Source of the DNA: Akkermansiaceae bacterium
GTDB lineage: Bacteria; Verrucomicrobiota; Verrucomicrobiia; Verrucomicrobiales; Akkermansiaceae
DNA length: 64,000 bases
Direction of reading: 5' to 3'
NCBI GenBank assembly: GCA_025363295.1
Contig: JANYEC010000074.1
Location: forward strand, 49,264-113,263
Part shown: positions 52,921 through 63,727 of the stretch, in pieces
How positions within the stretch are numbered: the first letter of the stretch is position 1
Layout: every line of letters begins with the position of its first letter
The notes under the pieces: model-generated
Seen by the model: only the letters and a program-made list of their open reading frames with translations
What the model was told of the DNA's origin: nothing
Databases searched by the model: none
Translations under genes and position numbers: made by a program

Positions 52921-53931
52921 CTAGCAGCAACCGGCAGTGGCGCAGGCCGGGCTGGGAGGGAGCGCGTGGTCGTGCATGGGAGCCGCCATCGCAGGATTCG
53001 GTTGGAGGGTTTCGAGACCGAGCTTTTTAAGAAGAGCCAAATCTTTTTCTGCACCTGGATTCTCGGCGGTGAGGAGTTTTTCGCCGTAAAAAATGGAGTT
53101 TGCCCCGGCGTAGAAACAAAGCGCCTGAGTTTCATCAGAGAGACGGGTGCGGCCTGCCGATAGGCGGACTTTCGCGCCCGGCACGGCAATCCGGGCGCAG
53201 GCGATCATCCGGATAAGGTCGAAGGGATCGACTTGCGGATTGTTAGCTAAAGGGGTGCCGGGCATGGGCATGAGGGAGTTGATCGGCACGCTTTCTGGCT
53301 GTGGGTTGAAGCTTGAAATCACCTCGAGCAAACGAAGGCGATCGGTGATGGTCTCGCTGATGCCGAGAATCCCGCCGCAGCAGACGGACATTCCAGCGTC
53401 CTGCACGTTGCGGATCGTACGGAGACGATCCTCGTAAGTGTGGGTGGTGACGATGTTAGGATAGTGTTCGGGAGAGGTATCGAGGTTGTGATTGTAAGCG
53501 GTGACACCCGCCTGGCGCAGTGCGATTGCCTCGTCCGGGCCAAGTTCCCCGAGGGTTACGCAGACTTCCATACCGAGAGAGGAAACGTCCTTCACAATTT
53601 CTAACACCTGATTGAAACGCTCCGTGCCACCACGGACCCCACGCCACGCGGCTCCCATGCAGAAACGCGTGGAGCCTGTTTCACGAGCGGAACGGGCACT
53701 TTCCATCACGGTTTCCTTAGAGAGTAGGCGTTGATTTTCGAGATCGGTTTCGTACCGGGAGGATTGCGTGCAGTAGCCGCAGTCTTCGGAGCAGCCACCA
53801 GTTTTGATCGAAAGGAGTGTGCAAAGCTGGATTTTACCATCTGGCCAATTTTTCTCATGCACAGCTCGGGCGCGGGAAATGAGTTCGAAAAATGGCAGTG
53901 CGTGGAGCTCTTGAAGTTCGGCGAGATTCAT
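52921..53931 (-). CDS. bioB: Biotin synthase
   Basis: A radical-SAM enzyme that inserts sulfur into dethiobiotin. The 336-residue protein starts MNLAELQELHALPFFELI; the 4Fe-4S site is GGCSEDCGYCTQSS (CxxxCxxC). The YNHNLDTSPEHYPNIVTTHTYEDR region and the late LSAGRTRL support BioB, including the Arg that binds the 2Fe-2S cluster. Upstream codons of the frame lack homology, so ATG 53931 is chosen. A cysteine-rich tail (ACATAGCC) is unusual. Confidence 0.95.
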   Translation of the reverse strand: MNLAELQELHALPFFELISRARAVHEKNWPDGKIQLCTLLSIKTGGCSEDCGYCTQSSRYETDLENQRLLSKETVMESARSARETGSTRFCMGAAWRGVRGGTERFNQVLEIVKDVSSLGMEVCVTLGELGPDEAIALRQAGVTAYNHNLDTSPEHYPNIVTTHTYEDRLRTIRNVQDAGMSVCCGGILGISETITDRLRLLEVISSFNPQPESVPINSLMPMPGTPLANNPQVDPFDLIRMIACARIAVPGAKVRLSAGRTRLSDETQALCFYAGANSIFYGEKLLTAENPGAEKDLALLKKLGLETLQPNPAMAAPMHDHALPPSPACATAGCC

Positions 53932-54139
53932 AATCTTGGTGGCGTGCCGCTTTGTAATCCGGTTCCAAACGGCTTGGGAAGCAGATAGCAAAAAGTGATG
54001 AGCAAATGGCGCTGGAGCGGCGTGATTAGCGACATTCATCCGGCGGATGAGCCATCCTCGGGTGATCGACAAAATCAACGTCGAAAGCGCGCATGAAATG
54101 TGCTAGGTAATTGCGACGCTGGTTCACCCCTTCATCCAA

Positions 54140-56347
54140 ATGCTCTCCCGTTTTCTCAAACAGCACACAGGTCCCCTCACCCGGGATCTCGTGCAGGAAC
54201 CGGGCCATTTCGGTCTTGGGAAAATTCCATCCCGCCTAAAACCCTCCTCCACGGTAACCTCAATCTGCGGCTATTGTGCAACCGGGTGCCAACTAAAAAT
54301 TCACCTCGACGCAACAGGCGAAGCAATCAATCTCAGCCCCCAAGCAGGCTACCCCGTGAACTTGGGAATGGCTTGTCCTAAAGGTTGGCAAGCGCTCGAT
54401 CCCCTGGAATCGCCGGATCGTGCGACGGTGCCGCTCCTGAGAGATCGCTCGGGTAAACTGATGCCGACCGATTGGCCCACAGCGCTCGGTACCTTCACCC
54501 AACGTCTGAAGGAAATTCAGGCAAAACACGGACGCGAATCCGTGGCATTTCTATCAACTGGGCAGATTCCCTTCGAGGAAATGGCGTTTCTCGGTTGTCT
54601 TTTCAAGTTCGGCATGGGCTTCCTGCATGGCGATGCGAACACACGCCAGTGCATGTCCACAGCGGTGACGGCCTACAAACAATCCTTCGGTTTCGATGCG
54701 CCACCGGCCTGTTATTCAGATTTTGAAGAGTCTGATGTGATCGTTTTGATAGGGGCGAATCTTTGCATCGCGCATCCCATTCTCTGGCAGCGCGTGATGC
54801 GCAATCAGCGGAACCCGCAGATTATCGTCATTGATCCCCGTGCCACGGAAACCGCGCAAGCTGCGAGTCAGCACATCGCACTCAAGCCGAAAGGAGATCT
54901 CGCCCTGTTATACGCCCTCGCCCATTGCATCCTCCGCGATGGACGGGTGGACGCGGCCTCCATCGCGCGGACCGAGGGAATCGAGGAATTCACGGAGTTT
55001 GTAAAAGACTACTCTCCAACATCGGTCGCTGATAGAACAGGTCAATCGCCCGCAACCATCGAGGCCCTTGCTCTCTCTGTGTCGCAACCTAACAAACGCG
55101 TCTCCTGGTGGTGGACCATGGGTATCAACCAGTCCTACGAGGGAGTGAGAGCGGCGCAGGCGGTCATCAATCTCTGCCTGATCACGGGAAATATCGGAAA
55201 GCCCGGCACAGGCCCCAGCTCGATCACTGGGCAATGCAACGCGATGGGTTCGCGCTTATTCTCTAACACCACATCGCTTGTCGGCGGAAACGATTTTTCA
55301 GATCCAGAGCACAGGGAAAAGGTCTCTGCGGGTCTTAGAATCCCCGTTGAAAGTATCCCGAGCGAGCCTTCCCTTGCCTACGATCAAATCCTCGCCGCCG
55401 CAGAGTCCGGCGAGATCAAAGGCCTCTGGATCGTGGCAACCAATCCCTTTCATTCGTGGATTGACTCAGGACGTCTTGCGGTTCTGCGAGAGAGGTTAGA
55501 ATTTCTCGTCGTTCAAGATATGTATTTCACCACCGAGAGCGCTCTAGCAGCTGACCTCGTTTTGCCCGCCGCAGGATGGGGCGAAAAAAGCGGTTGTTTT
55601 ATCAATTCCGAGCGCCGCATCGGCACACTCAAAGCCGTCCGCAAAGCCCCAGGCCAAGCACTCTCTGACTTCCGCATTTTCCGCCTCATCGCCGATGCCT
55701 GGGGCTGCGGCGAGATGTTTGAGAGATGGACTGATCCCGAGGCAGCCTTCCGAATGATCCGCGATCTAACGAAGGATCGTCCCTGTGATATCACGGGCGT
55801 GGAAGGCTACGAAATGATCGATCAAATGGGAGGTGTGCAATGGCCTTACCCCGCCGGGTCGCAGGGGTCTCATCCGAAAATCACGAATCTCGTTTCCCGC
55901 CGCCTCTTTGAAGACGGAATTTATTACACCCCCAGCGGCAAAGCAAAAATCCTCTTCTCCCCCCCCGCCGATCTTCCTGAGCCACCGGACTCGGAATACC
56001 CCTTTACCCTACTAACCGGCCGCGGCACCAGTAGCCAGTGGCACACCCAGAGCCGCACCAGTAAATCGGATATTCTTAAAAAACTTTATCCGGCCCGTCC
56101 CTACGTGGAAATCCACCCGAAGGATGCCGCTCGCTATCATCTCAAAGCGGGGAGCCGTGTCACTATCCGCTCCCGCCGGGGGCAAATGGATGCCGCAGTT
56201 TACCTCGCGCCCACCGTCCAGCAGGGTCAAATTTTCCTGCCGATGCACTACCCTGAGGTCAACCGACTCACCCACCCGAGCTTTGATCCTCACTCTCGAC
56301 AGCCGAATTACAAAGCCTGCGCCGTGAGTATTCAACGTTTTCCCTAA
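54140..56347 (+). CDS. nasA-like: Assimilatory nitrate reductase-like molybdopterin oxidoreductase
   Basis: A 735-residue enzyme of the DMSO-reductase family. The N-terminal 4Fe-4S site is CGYCATGC with a later ACPKGW. The Mo-ligating Cys lies in [14 protein letters not shown], as in Nas/Nar-type nitrate reductases. MGDN-binding segments ([27 protein letters not shown] region, STGQIPFEE) and a C-terminal pterin domain ([20 protein letters not shown]) are present. With no Tat signal it is cytoplasmic, which fits assimilation of nitrate. The electron donor and nitrite reductase genes are not nearby. Confidence 0.85.
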   Translation: MLSRFLKQHTGPLTRDLVQEPGHFGLGKIPSRLKPSSTVTSICGYCATGCQLKIHLDATGEAINLSPQAGYPVNLGMACPKGWQALDPLESPDRATVPLLRDRSGKLMPTDWPTALGTFTQRLKEIQAKHGRESVAFLSTGQIPFEEMAFLGCLFKFGMGFLHGDANTRQCMSTAVTAYKQSFGFDAPPACYSDFEESDVIVLIGANLCIAHPILWQRVMRNQRNPQIIVIDPRATETAQAASQHIALKPKGDLALLYALAHCILRDGRVDAASIARTEGIEEFTEFVKDYSPTSVADRTGQSPATIEALALSVSQPNKRVSWWWTMGINQSYEGVRAAQAVINLCLITGNIGKPGTGPSSITGQCNAMGSRLFSNTTSLVGGNDFSDPEHREKVSAGLRIPVESIPSEPSLAYDQILAAAESGEIKGLWIVATNPFHSWIDSGRLAVLRERLEFLVVQDMYFTTESALAADLVLPAAGWGEKSGCFINSERRIGTLKAVRKAPGQALSDFRIFRLIADAWGCGEMFERWTDPEAAFRMIRDLTKDRPCDITGVEGYEMIDQMGGVQWPYPAGSQGSHPKITNLVSRRLFEDGIYYTPSGKAKILFSPPADLPEPPDSEYPFTLLTGRGTSSQWHTQSRTSKSDILKKLYPARPYVEIHPKDAARYHLKAGSRVTIRSRRGQMDAAVYLAPTVQQGQIFLPMHYPEVNRLTHPSFDPHSRQPNYKACAVSIQRFP

Positions 56348-56515
56348 CAGGGAATGCTTCGGTTCGGACCTTTTGCAAGGTGCGCCAAGGTGTCGGCCCA
56401 TTTATCCTTTCATGGAGGGTCGAAATTTTGTTAAATTTGAGTATCGTGAAATTCGCAGCATATTGCCGTGCAGAGCGCGATAGTCCTGCCAATGAACTTT
56501 CAATCGTTGTCCACT

Positions 56516-56920
56516 ATGATCACAAAAATCGACCACTTAGGAATCGCTGTCCGCTCGCTGGATGAATCCATTGCTTACTATCAGGATGTGCTTGGGCTTA
56601 TCTGTGAAGGACGCGAGGAGGTGGAATCGCAATTGGTTCGCACCGCATTTTTTGCGGTGGGTGAGGTCCATATCGAACTGCTAGAGCCCACCTCGGGTGA
56701 AAGCCCGATCGCCAAATTTCTCGATAAAAACGGCCCTGGCATCCATCACATTGCGTTTGCCACGGATGACATCACCGGGCAACTCGCGCAGGCCAAGGAA
56801 AAAGGCGCCCGACTGATTCACGAGGTCCCCTTCGCCGGGGTCGGTGACAAGCTTGTGGCCTTTCTTCACCCGAAATCGACTTTCGGGGTGTTGACTGAAT
56901 TTTGCCAAGGCACTCATTGA
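56516..56920 (+). CDS. mce: Methylmalonyl-CoA epimerase
   Basis: Interconverts (R)- and (S)-methylmalonyl-CoA. The 134-residue vicinal-oxygen-chelate protein has the metal ligands in KIDHLGIAV, VHIELLEP and GIHHIAFAT, and the LIHEVPFAGVGDKLVAFLHP segment typical of the epimerase. ATG 56516 is chosen; the frame opens 16 codons earlier. It is directly upstream of mutA, matching its place in the propionyl-CoA pathway. Confidence 0.95.
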   Translation: MITKIDHLGIAVRSLDESIAYYQDVLGLICEGREEVESQLVRTAFFAVGEVHIELLEPTSGESPIAKFLDKNGPGIHHIAFATDDITGQLAQAKEKGARLIHEVPFAGVGDKLVAFLHPKSTFGVLTEFCQGTH

Positions 56921-56941
56921 CTTAACCACTTTTCTAACATC

Positions 56942-58957
56942 GTGAGTGATCCAACGCCATGTCTGCTCTCGGAGTTCCCCGAGCACAGCTACGAACAGTG
57001 GCACTCAGCGGCGGAGGCTCTTCTTAAAGGTGCGTCTTTTGAAAAACTTCTTGTTAGACAAACCTACGAAGACATCACCATTCAACCGATTTACCGGCAC
57101 GAGGATATCGCCGACCTCGAACATCGTAAACATTTCCCCGGCGATGCCTCGCTCGTCCGCGGCAGCCATGCGGGAGGTTTTCTCAAAGCCGGTTGGGAAG
57201 TCTCTCAGGAGCTCCATGCCAGTTCACCAGAAATGTTTAACCGCATGGCCCACGAGGGACTCAGCGGTGGTCAAAGCGAATTGAATATCGGATCGGCATT
57301 GAGAATTGAAACTCTTGAGGACATGAAGATCGCCTTCAAGGACATCGTGATCCACGCCGTCTCCACCTACTGGCACTCAGGTTCTAATAGCATTCCGGCT
57401 GCTGCCTTTTTTTTCGCCGCCGCTCAACAAAACACGATTTCCACGGAAAACCTCCGCGGTTGTTTCGACAATGATCCACTCGCGGACCTAGTCACAAGCG
57501 GAGGGCTGGATCACGGTCTAACTGATCGCTTTGCTCAAATGGCAGATCTAACAGATTATTGCCGCCTGCACGCGCCCGGCGTCCGCAGCATCACGGCACA
57601 GGGAGATATCTATCATCATTGCGGGGCCACCGCTACCCAAGAACTCGGTTATGTCATCGCCACCCTAGTCTGTTACTTAGAGGAAATGAGAGCGCGCGGG
57701 CTCTCTCCAGAATCCGTCCTCCCGCATCTCCGCATCTGTCTAGCAGTCGGGTCCGACTATTTTATGGAGATTTCCAAAATCCGTGCAGCTCGCTGGCTTT
57801 GGAGCAAAGTCGCGAGCGCCTACGGAGTGGAGAATGCTCCAGTCCATATCCACATCACTACCTCGAAGTGGAATAAGACCACCTATGACCCACACACGAA
57901 CATGCTCCGCGTCACCGCCGAGGCATTCGCCGCAGTGGTCGCCGGGGCGGATAGCCTGCATATCGGACCTTTTGATGAAATTTCTGGGCACACCGATGAG
58001 TTTTCACGTCGCATCGCCCGCAATGTCCACACGATCCTGCGCGAGGAGTGTGGGCTCGACCACGTGATCGACCCCGCAGGTGGCTCGACCTATATCGAAT
58101 GGCTCACGGACCAGATCGCTGCGAAAAGTTGGGGGATTTTCCAAGACATCGAAAAACAAGGCGGGATGCTCACTGCTCTTAAAAATGGATCGGTGCAAAA
58201 AGCGGTAGAGGCCGTTTGCGAGGCGAAATTTCAAAACATCCGCCGTCGAGAGGACAAGATTGTAGGTGTGAACCTCTATCCAGATCTGATGGGGAGAAAA
58301 CTCGAAATAATACCCATCAAAAGTGTTAGCAATAAGTCCGAAACTTCCATCCAAATCGATGAGTTCGCCATCACCCGATCCGCAACTTCATCGGTGATCG
58401 AACAAGCCATCAATGCCGCTCTGGCAGGTGCCACAGCAACCCAGATTTCTAACAATTTTACTAGTGAGCCTTCCCGTCTCATCGTCACTCCACTTAGATT
58501 TCGCCGGGCAGCTGAAGAATACGAGGCTCTGCGGGATGCGTCCGCTGACTATGCGTTGAAATACGGTGTCCCGCCCGCTATTTTACAGCTCAAAATCGGC
58601 CCATCTCGCAACTACCGAGTCCGAGCGGACTGGACCGCCTCGTTTTTTGAAGCCGCCGGATTTCAGATTGACGGATCGCGTGAATTTCTCAGCCACGACG
58701 ATGCGATTGCTGCTATGAAATCTAGCAAAGCAAATATCGCCGTCATTACCTCGGATGATGCCACCTATCTTGAAGCCGTCGTCCCGCTGGCCACAGCGAT
58801 CAAGGCTTACAAACCAGATCTAACTCTGCTGGTGGCGGGGATTCCGGGTGATTATGAAGCCGCTTGGCGCGCGGCCGGAGTCGATGATTTCGTCAACGCC
58901 CGAACTAACAATTACGAATTTAACCTACAACTTCTGAAGGGAGCTGGAGTGATATGA
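56942..58957 (+). CDS. mutA: Methylmalonyl-CoA mutase small (beta) subunit
   Basis: The non-catalytic partner of MutB. The 671-residue protein starts at GTG and has the mutase barrel ([70 protein letters not shown]). The C-terminal cobalamin-like domain lacks the DxHxxG histidine motif, as normal for this subunit. It overlaps mutB by four bases. Confidence 0.95.
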   Translation: MSDPTPCLLSEFPEHSYEQWHSAAEALLKGASFEKLLVRQTYEDITIQPIYRHEDIADLEHRKHFPGDASLVRGSHAGGFLKAGWEVSQELHASSPEMFNRMAHEGLSGGQSELNIGSALRIETLEDMKIAFKDIVIHAVSTYWHSGSNSIPAAAFFFAAAQQNTISTENLRGCFDNDPLADLVTSGGLDHGLTDRFAQMADLTDYCRLHAPGVRSITAQGDIYHHCGATATQELGYVIATLVCYLEEMRARGLSPESVLPHLRICLAVGSDYFMEISKIRAARWLWSKVASAYGVENAPVHIHITTSKWNKTTYDPHTNMLRVTAEAFAAVVAGADSLHIGPFDEISGHTDEFSRRIARNVHTILREECGLDHVIDPAGGSTYIEWLTDQIAAKSWGIFQDIEKQGGMLTALKNGSVQKAVEAVCEAKFQNIRRREDKIVGVNLYPDLMGRKLEIIPIKSVSNKSETSIQIDEFAITRSATSSVIEQAINAALAGATATQISNNFTSEPSRLIVTPLRFRRAAEEYEALRDASADYALKYGVPPAILQLKIGPSRNYRVRADWTASFFEAAGFQIDGSREFLSHDDAIAAMKSSKANIAVITSDDATYLEAVVPLATAIKAYKPDLTLLVAGIPGDYEAAWRAAGVDDFVNARTNNYEFNLQLLKGAGVI

Positions 58958-61131
58958 AGCGTCCATCATTCGCAGAGATTCCATATCAGTTTTCGTCAGT
59001 CCCCTCGGGTCGCGAGCAATGGACTGCCGCACTTGAAAAGGAACATGGTAAGCCGATCGGTGAGATAGTGTGGGACACGATGGAGAGAATTCCGGTGAAG
59101 CCGCTCTATACCGAGGAGGACATCGCCGGCATGGAGCACTTGAAATATCAGGCAGGCATCGCCCCCTTCTTACGTGGCCCTTATGCGACGATGTATTGTT
59201 TTCAACCATGGACCATCCGCCAATATGCCGGATTCTCCACGGCTGAGGATTCCAATGCATTCTATCGGCGCAATCTAGCAGCCGGACAAAGAGGGCTTTC
59301 AGTCGCTTTTGATCTCGCCACCCACCGGGGCTATGACTCGGACCATGAGCGCGTCATTGGAGATGTCGGCAAGGCCGGTGTCGCCATCGACTCGATCCTC
59401 GATATGAAGGTGTTATTTGATCGCATCCCGCTCGATAAGGTCTCCGTTTCGATGACCATGAACGGCGCGGTTTTGCCCATCCTCGCTTTCTACATCGTCA
59501 CCGCTCTCGAACAAGGGGTCGCCCTCGATCAGCTCGCGGGTACGATTCAAAACGATATCCTCAAAGAATACATGGTTCGAAATACTTATATCTATCCGCC
59601 CGTTTCCTCGATGAAAATCATCGCGGATATTTTCGAATTCGTCTCACAGAAAATGCCGAAGTTTAACTCAATTTCCATTTCCGGTTACCACATGCAAGAA
59701 GCAGGTGCCACCGCTGACTTGGAAATGGCCTACACTCTGGCCGATGGCTGGGAATACCTCCGCACAGGAATTGCGGCGGGCATTGCAATCGATGCCTTCG
59801 CGCCTCAGCTTTCGTTCTTCTGGGCGCAGGGAAAGAATCACTTCATGGAAGTCGCTAAAATGCGTGCCGCCCGCGTGCTGTGGGCGAAAATTGTGAAAAC
59901 TTTCAATCCAAAAAACCCCAAGTCTCTCGCACTTCGCACTCACTCGCAGACATCCGGTTGGTCTCTCACGGAACAGGATCCGTTTAATAACATTTCCCGG
60001 ACTTGCATTGAGGCCATGGCCGCCACACTCGGCCACACGCAATCACTGCACACGAACGCGCTCGACGAGGCCATCGCCCTTCCGACTGATTTTTCCGCAC
60101 GCATCGCCCGCAACACCCAGATTTTTCTGCGAGATGAAACGTCTATCTGCCGCGTGATCGACCCTTGGGGCGGCTCTTACTATTTAGAATCCCTCACCCA
60201 TGAACTCATCCATCGCGCGTGGGCGCACATCATGGAGGTCGCGGAATACGGCGGCATGTCCGAGGCGGTCGAAGCCGGTATTCCAAAGATGCGCATCGAA
60301 GAAGCTTCGGCCCGCCGACAAGCCCGCATCGACTCGGGCGAGGAAACGATCGTCGGCGTGAACAAATATCGTCTCGCCACGGAAGATCCGATCGACATTC
60401 TGGATGTGGACAATACTGCTGTTAGGAATTCTCAAATCGAGCGACTCAAAAAGCTCCGTGCCGAGCGCGATGAAACTCAGTGCCGTGCCACCCTAAAAGC
60501 ACTCACGGATTGCGCCGGCGGAGGCGACGGCAACTTGCTTGCCCTCGCCATCGAATGTGCCCAAGCTCGTGCCTCCCTCGGTGAAATTTCCGATGCGATG
60601 GAAGTTCACTTCGGTCGCTATCAAGCCGTGATCCGTTCCATTTCGGGCGTGTATGGAAAGGAATTTAACCATCAAGGCGACATGAAGGACATCCCGGAAC
60701 TCATCAAACAATTCGAAGCCGCGGAAGGCCGTCGCCCACGCATCATGATTGCGAAAATGGGCCAGGACGGCCACGACCGCGGTGCCAAGGTCGTTTCGAC
60801 CGCCTATGCGGACATGGGCTTCGATGTCGATATCGGCCCGCTTTTCCAAACTCCGGCAGAAACAGCGAAACAAGCGGTGGAGAACGACGTTCACATTGTG
60901 GCCATGAGTTCTCTAGCAGCCGGACACAAAACATTATTACCCACCCTCATGGGCGAGCTAAAAAAACTAGGCCGTGACGACATTATGGTCGTCTGCGGTG
61001 GGGTGATCCCGGCGCAGGAGTATGATTTTCTCTATCAAAATGGTGCCTCTGCGATCTTCGGTCCCGGCACAGTCATCCCCGATTCTGCCCGTAAGATTCT
61101 CAAACTTTTACTCGTACAGCTCGAGGAATGA
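58954..61131 (+). CDS. mutB: Methylmalonyl-CoA mutase large (alpha) subunit
   Basis: An adenosylcobalamin enzyme that rearranges methylmalonyl-CoA to succinyl-CoA. The 725-residue protein shows [15 protein letters not shown] entry ([16 protein letters not shown]), [30 protein letters not shown] and, near the end, the cobalamin motif [13 protein letters not shown], whose His is the lower cobalt ligand. ATG overlaps the mutA stop, with GGAGCTGGAG upstream as ribosome site. The expected MeaB/ArgK GTPase gene does not follow. Confidence 0.97.
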   Translation: MKRPSFAEIPYQFSSVPSGREQWTAALEKEHGKPIGEIVWDTMERIPVKPLYTEEDIAGMEHLKYQAGIAPFLRGPYATMYCFQPWTIRQYAGFSTAEDSNAFYRRNLAAGQRGLSVAFDLATHRGYDSDHERVIGDVGKAGVAIDSILDMKVLFDRIPLDKVSVSMTMNGAVLPILAFYIVTALEQGVALDQLAGTIQNDILKEYMVRNTYIYPPVSSMKIIADIFEFVSQKMPKFNSISISGYHMQEAGATADLEMAYTLADGWEYLRTGIAAGIAIDAFAPQLSFFWAQGKNHFMEVAKMRAARVLWAKIVKTFNPKNPKSLALRTHSQTSGWSLTEQDPFNNISRTCIEAMAATLGHTQSLHTNALDEAIALPTDFSARIARNTQIFLRDETSICRVIDPWGGSYYLESLTHELIHRAWAHIMEVAEYGGMSEAVEAGIPKMRIEEASARRQARIDSGEETIVGVNKYRLATEDPIDILDVDNTAVRNSQIERLKKLRAERDETQCRATLKALTDCAGGGDGNLLALAIECAQARASLGEISDAMEVHFGRYQAVIRSISGVYGKEFNHQGDMKDIPELIKQFEAAEGRRPRIMIAKMGQDGHDRGAKVVSTAYADMGFDVDIGPLFQTPAETAKQAVENDVHIVAMSSLAAGHKTLLPTLMGELKKLGRDDIMVVCGGVIPAQEYDFLYQNGASAIFGPGTVIPDSARKILKLLLVQLEE

Positions 61132-61166
61132 TTCGGTGAGTTTGATTCAGCCCCGGACCCAGATGC

Positions 61167-61781
61167 TCACTCTGATAGATGCCGGATGCAGAACTGGGAC
61201 CAGGTTTCAAGCCGGTCGAACATCGGACCATTCAGTTCCGTTAGTTTGGTGAAACCCAGATCCGCGAGCGCGTCCTCGCGGGATTTTACATTGTCTGACG
61301 TGAGTTCGATGAGATGAATGATGCCCAAGTGCACTTGGCCCACTGGGGTGGATTCATCATTGAGTAGGCCGATGATTCGATGCTGATGATCTTCTGGCAG
61401 ATCGAGCTCTTCTTCGATTTCGCGGGTCACAGCCGCATGATAAGCGTCCGAGCCGGTGCGGCCATCGCCAGTATCTATCGGGTTCACATGCCCACCGACG
61501 CCAACTGAGATTTTCGCATGCAGTCGAGCCTCTCCGCCGGACTTGCCGCGTGTGTAGTGAAGGATACGCTCACCACAACGGAAGATACAGTAAGGAATGA
61601 GCTGCTTATGGCTTGGGTCTTCCTCAGCGGCGGCGCGGTCCATGAAAAAATGATTCGCGGGATCTAGCAGCTCATGGATGGCGTTTTCCAATCCCTCCGT
61701 TTGGATTCCTTGAAATGTCCCGATCCGATCTAACACTGATCTTGGTACAACTAACACTTCTTCCCCTGCATATTTAGACAT
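61167..61781 (-). CDS. NUDIX hydrolase
   Basis: A 204-residue protein starting MSKYAGEEVLVVPRSVLD. A NUDIX box is visible as a GGHVNP segment followed by AAVTREIEEELDL, with an insert between the first Gly and the Glu-rich helix. These enzymes hydrolyse nucleoside diphosphate derivatives or related substrates; the substrate is not predictable here. It is convergent with mutB. Confidence 0.85.
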   Translation of the reverse strand: MSKYAGEEVLVVPRSVLDRIGTFQGIQTEGLENAIHELLDPANHFFMDRAAAEEDPSHKQLIPYCIFRCGERILHYTRGKSGGEARLHAKISVGVGGHVNPIDTGDGRTGSDAYHAAVTREIEEELDLPEDHQHRIIGLLNDESTPVGQVHLGIIHLIELTSDNVKSREDALADLGFTKLTELNGPMFDRLETWSQFCIRHLSE

Positions 61782-61868
61782 GCGGCGGATTATGGAGAGC
61801 AATACCCGGTCGCCAAGCCCGCATCGCCGGGATTTTTCGAGGTCTAATATTTAAGATTTCCTGAGCTT

Positions 61869-61880
61869 ACGTGATCACGT
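61869..61880. promoter_or_regulatory. 12-bp palindrome upstream of the PEP-CTERM gene
   Basis: ACGTGATCACGT is self-complementary and lies 89 bases before the start codon, in the divergent region between the NUDIX and PEP-CTERM genes. It is a plausible dimeric regulator site. Confidence 0.4.
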
Positions 61881-61968
61881 GATATCGTATGGCCGATTTT
61901 GTGACATGATCTATCTGTCAGCCGATTGCACCCCCGCTCGCTGACGATCCCCCATCCCCTCCCCCCTT

Positions 61969-62763
61969 ATGAAAACCTCCTTTGGACTTTTCGCCCTCAT
62001 CAGCTTGATCCTCACCCTCCTGGGTTTTCAGGCTAAGGCACAGAATCTTCCGGGCTCATTAAGCTTCAGTGTTTCGGGCGCATTTGAAAATGGTGTAGCT
62101 CAAGGCAGCACCAGCCTACTCATGGCGGATAATGACCTCACCGACGGTTACACCTCAGGCATGGACTTGAATGATGCACCTGCCAGTCTCAGCAATGGGG
62201 GGCCTGCAGGTTCAGCCGCTTTTCAATGGGGCAATGCCGCGACATCATCAAGCTACCCCCACAGCAGTGCGCTTTGGTTCCAGCCGATCACGGGTAACAG
62301 TATCATCCCTGGTGAGTCATTCAATATCGGCAGCCTTTTCTATCGGAATGGCACCATCGTTTCCGGTTCCGGTGCCAGTGCGGTCGATCTCGCCTTGACT
62401 CTGAACTTTTCAAGTCCGTCCGGCATTACTCCGATGACCACCGTCTTTACAAGCGATCTCATCAACTCCCCTAACACCAGTGACCCTGTGGCAAGCGCGG
62501 ATATTGTGTCACTCCGCAATACCGTTGCTCCCCTTAATTTCAGCGATGCAGCTGGAAACCAGTATTACCTCGAGCTTTCCTTCAAGGTCGATCAAACCAC
62601 CATTGATGGCACGCTTTCCACTCCGGACGAATTCCGGGTGTTTGAGGGTGGCCAAGGCCGCGCCGACCTCCTGGGTCGCTTCACCACTTGCTCGGTTCCT
62701 GAGCCATCGACGGCCTTGCTCAGTGTGCTCGGTGCATTGGCACTCTTCCGCCGTAAGCGCTGA
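61969..62763 (+). CDS. PEP-CTERM sorting domain protein
   Basis: A 264-residue secreted protein with a signal peptide (LFALISLILTLLGFQAKA) and a beta-sandwich body resembling choice-of-anchor domains (SFNIGSLFYRNGTI). It has the exosortase signal at the end: VPEPSTALLSVLGALALFRRKR, that is, a PEP motif, a hydrophobic helix and a basic tail (partly quoted). Exosortase would cleave this tail and anchor or release the protein at the outer surface. No exosortase gene is in the window. Confidence 0.9.
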   Translation: MKTSFGLFALISLILTLLGFQAKAQNLPGSLSFSVSGAFENGVAQGSTSLLMADNDLTDGYTSGMDLNDAPASLSNGGPAGSAAFQWGNAATSSSYPHSSALWFQPITGNSIIPGESFNIGSLFYRNGTIVSGSGASAVDLALTLNFSSPSGITPMTTVFTSDLINSPNTSDPVASADIVSLRNTVAPLNFSDAAGNQYYLELSFKVDQTTIDGTLSTPDEFRVFEGGQGRADLLGRFTTCSVPEPSTALLSVLGALALFRRKR

Positions 62764-62861
62764 ACTTGCCGGTGCTTGTAGGATTTCCGGAAACCTGAGA
62801 TTTTCCGAAAATCCTCTTGCTCCTGCGCAGTCCCGCCGATAAACCTCCGCCCCACCCGAAA

Positions 62862-62934
62862 GGGGCGTTAGCTCAGTTGGTAGAGCACTTGCATGGCATG
62901 CAAGGGGTCAGCGGTTCGAATCCGCTACGCTCCA
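62862..62934 (+). tRNA. tRNA-Ala (anticodon GGC)
   Basis: A 73-base cloverleaf. The acceptor stem is GGGGCGT/ACGCTCC, the D arm GCTC...GAGC, and the anticodon stem CTTGC/GCAAG holds the loop ATGGCAT, giving anticodon GGC. The T arm is AGCGG/CCGCT with loop TTCGAAT, and the discriminator is A. The CCA end is not encoded. A T6 run follows as a possible terminator. Confidence 0.95.
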
Positions 62935-63149
62935 CTTTTTTGGTTTTTAAGGAGTTACAGAATAAAAACCATGAGAAATGGCCTGTTTGGGAACTAAAAT
63001 GGGAACAAATCCACTGAGATTCTTTATAGGGCTTTTGCGTTTCAAATTGTTTCAAAACGCTGACCAATTTCCTCGGAAGGATAATTTTGAGGGATTCTGG
63101 AAATTGGCTTTTGTAGGGAATCCGGGTTCTTGCTATCTCATCGGCTCGC
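62935..63149. other. Region after the tRNA, no convincing gene
   Basis: About 215 bases. A plus-strand frame contains LGTKMGTN, which recalls the end of some tyrosine integrases, but nothing more of an integrase is visible. It may be a remnant of an element that used the tRNA 3' end. Confidence 0.3.
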
Positions 63150-63623
63150 ATGATCTTCCCCATCGAAATCGAAGGCGTGATGATCGCCTACCCGGAAGGC
63201 GGATTGACGAATCCTATCTTCACTCCGCGCTGTGTGGGGGCGTTTAGAATGATCCTCACTGCATTCCCGTCGGCGAAGGTCGTTTTCTCGACGACTTGAC
63301 GCTTGCCCAACAACGTGAATCGGCTTCACCAGCAATGGCTGGAGCACGGCTTTCCCGTGTCGCTCGCTGTCGATGGCACGCCGAATTTCCGACAAGACCC
63401 CTCTGCTCGCCGTCTGCATTCTCGTGCCCTTGAGATTCAGCGCTGGCTGGAGGCAAACCCAAGCGTGACTCGGTGGGTGGTCATTGACGACGACCGCATG
63501 GCGATTGAGGAAATTCTCGACAATGACCGCTGCGTTTTCACCAACCCGACTCGTGGACTAACGACCAGTAATGCGGAAACTGCTATTGAGATTTTGTCGT
63601 TACATCCGGCGAGAAATGTTTGA
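63150..63623 (+). pseudogene. HAD-like protein gene interrupted by an in-frame TGA
   Basis: Reading from ATG 63150 gives MIFPIEIEGVMIAYPEGG, then PRCVGAFRMILTAFPSAKVVFSTT and a TGA at 63297-63299. The same frame then continues RLPNNVNRLHQQWLEHGFP to VVIDDDRMAIEEILDN and TRGLTTSNAETAIEIL. Both parts fit one HAD-fold protein of the Swiss Army Knife RNA-repair type, where a Trp is expected at the TGA (ST-W-R). The usual nucleophile motif DxDG reads EIEG. The gene is therefore probably a decayed, non-functional copy. Confidence 0.75.
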
Positions 63624-63727
63624 CGTGGTGGCATGGGGTTCCTGTTAATCAATCCGGTGCGCAACGCTTGAATGTCTGACCGTAACGAAGCGCGGACCTC
63701 TTGCAATCTTATCCACTTAAAGCTCAC

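Noticed and set aside
62935..63150. Integrase remnant and attachment site at tRNA-Ala
   Set aside because: Only a short GTKMGTN-like string was seen; no repeat of the tRNA 3' end occurs within the window.
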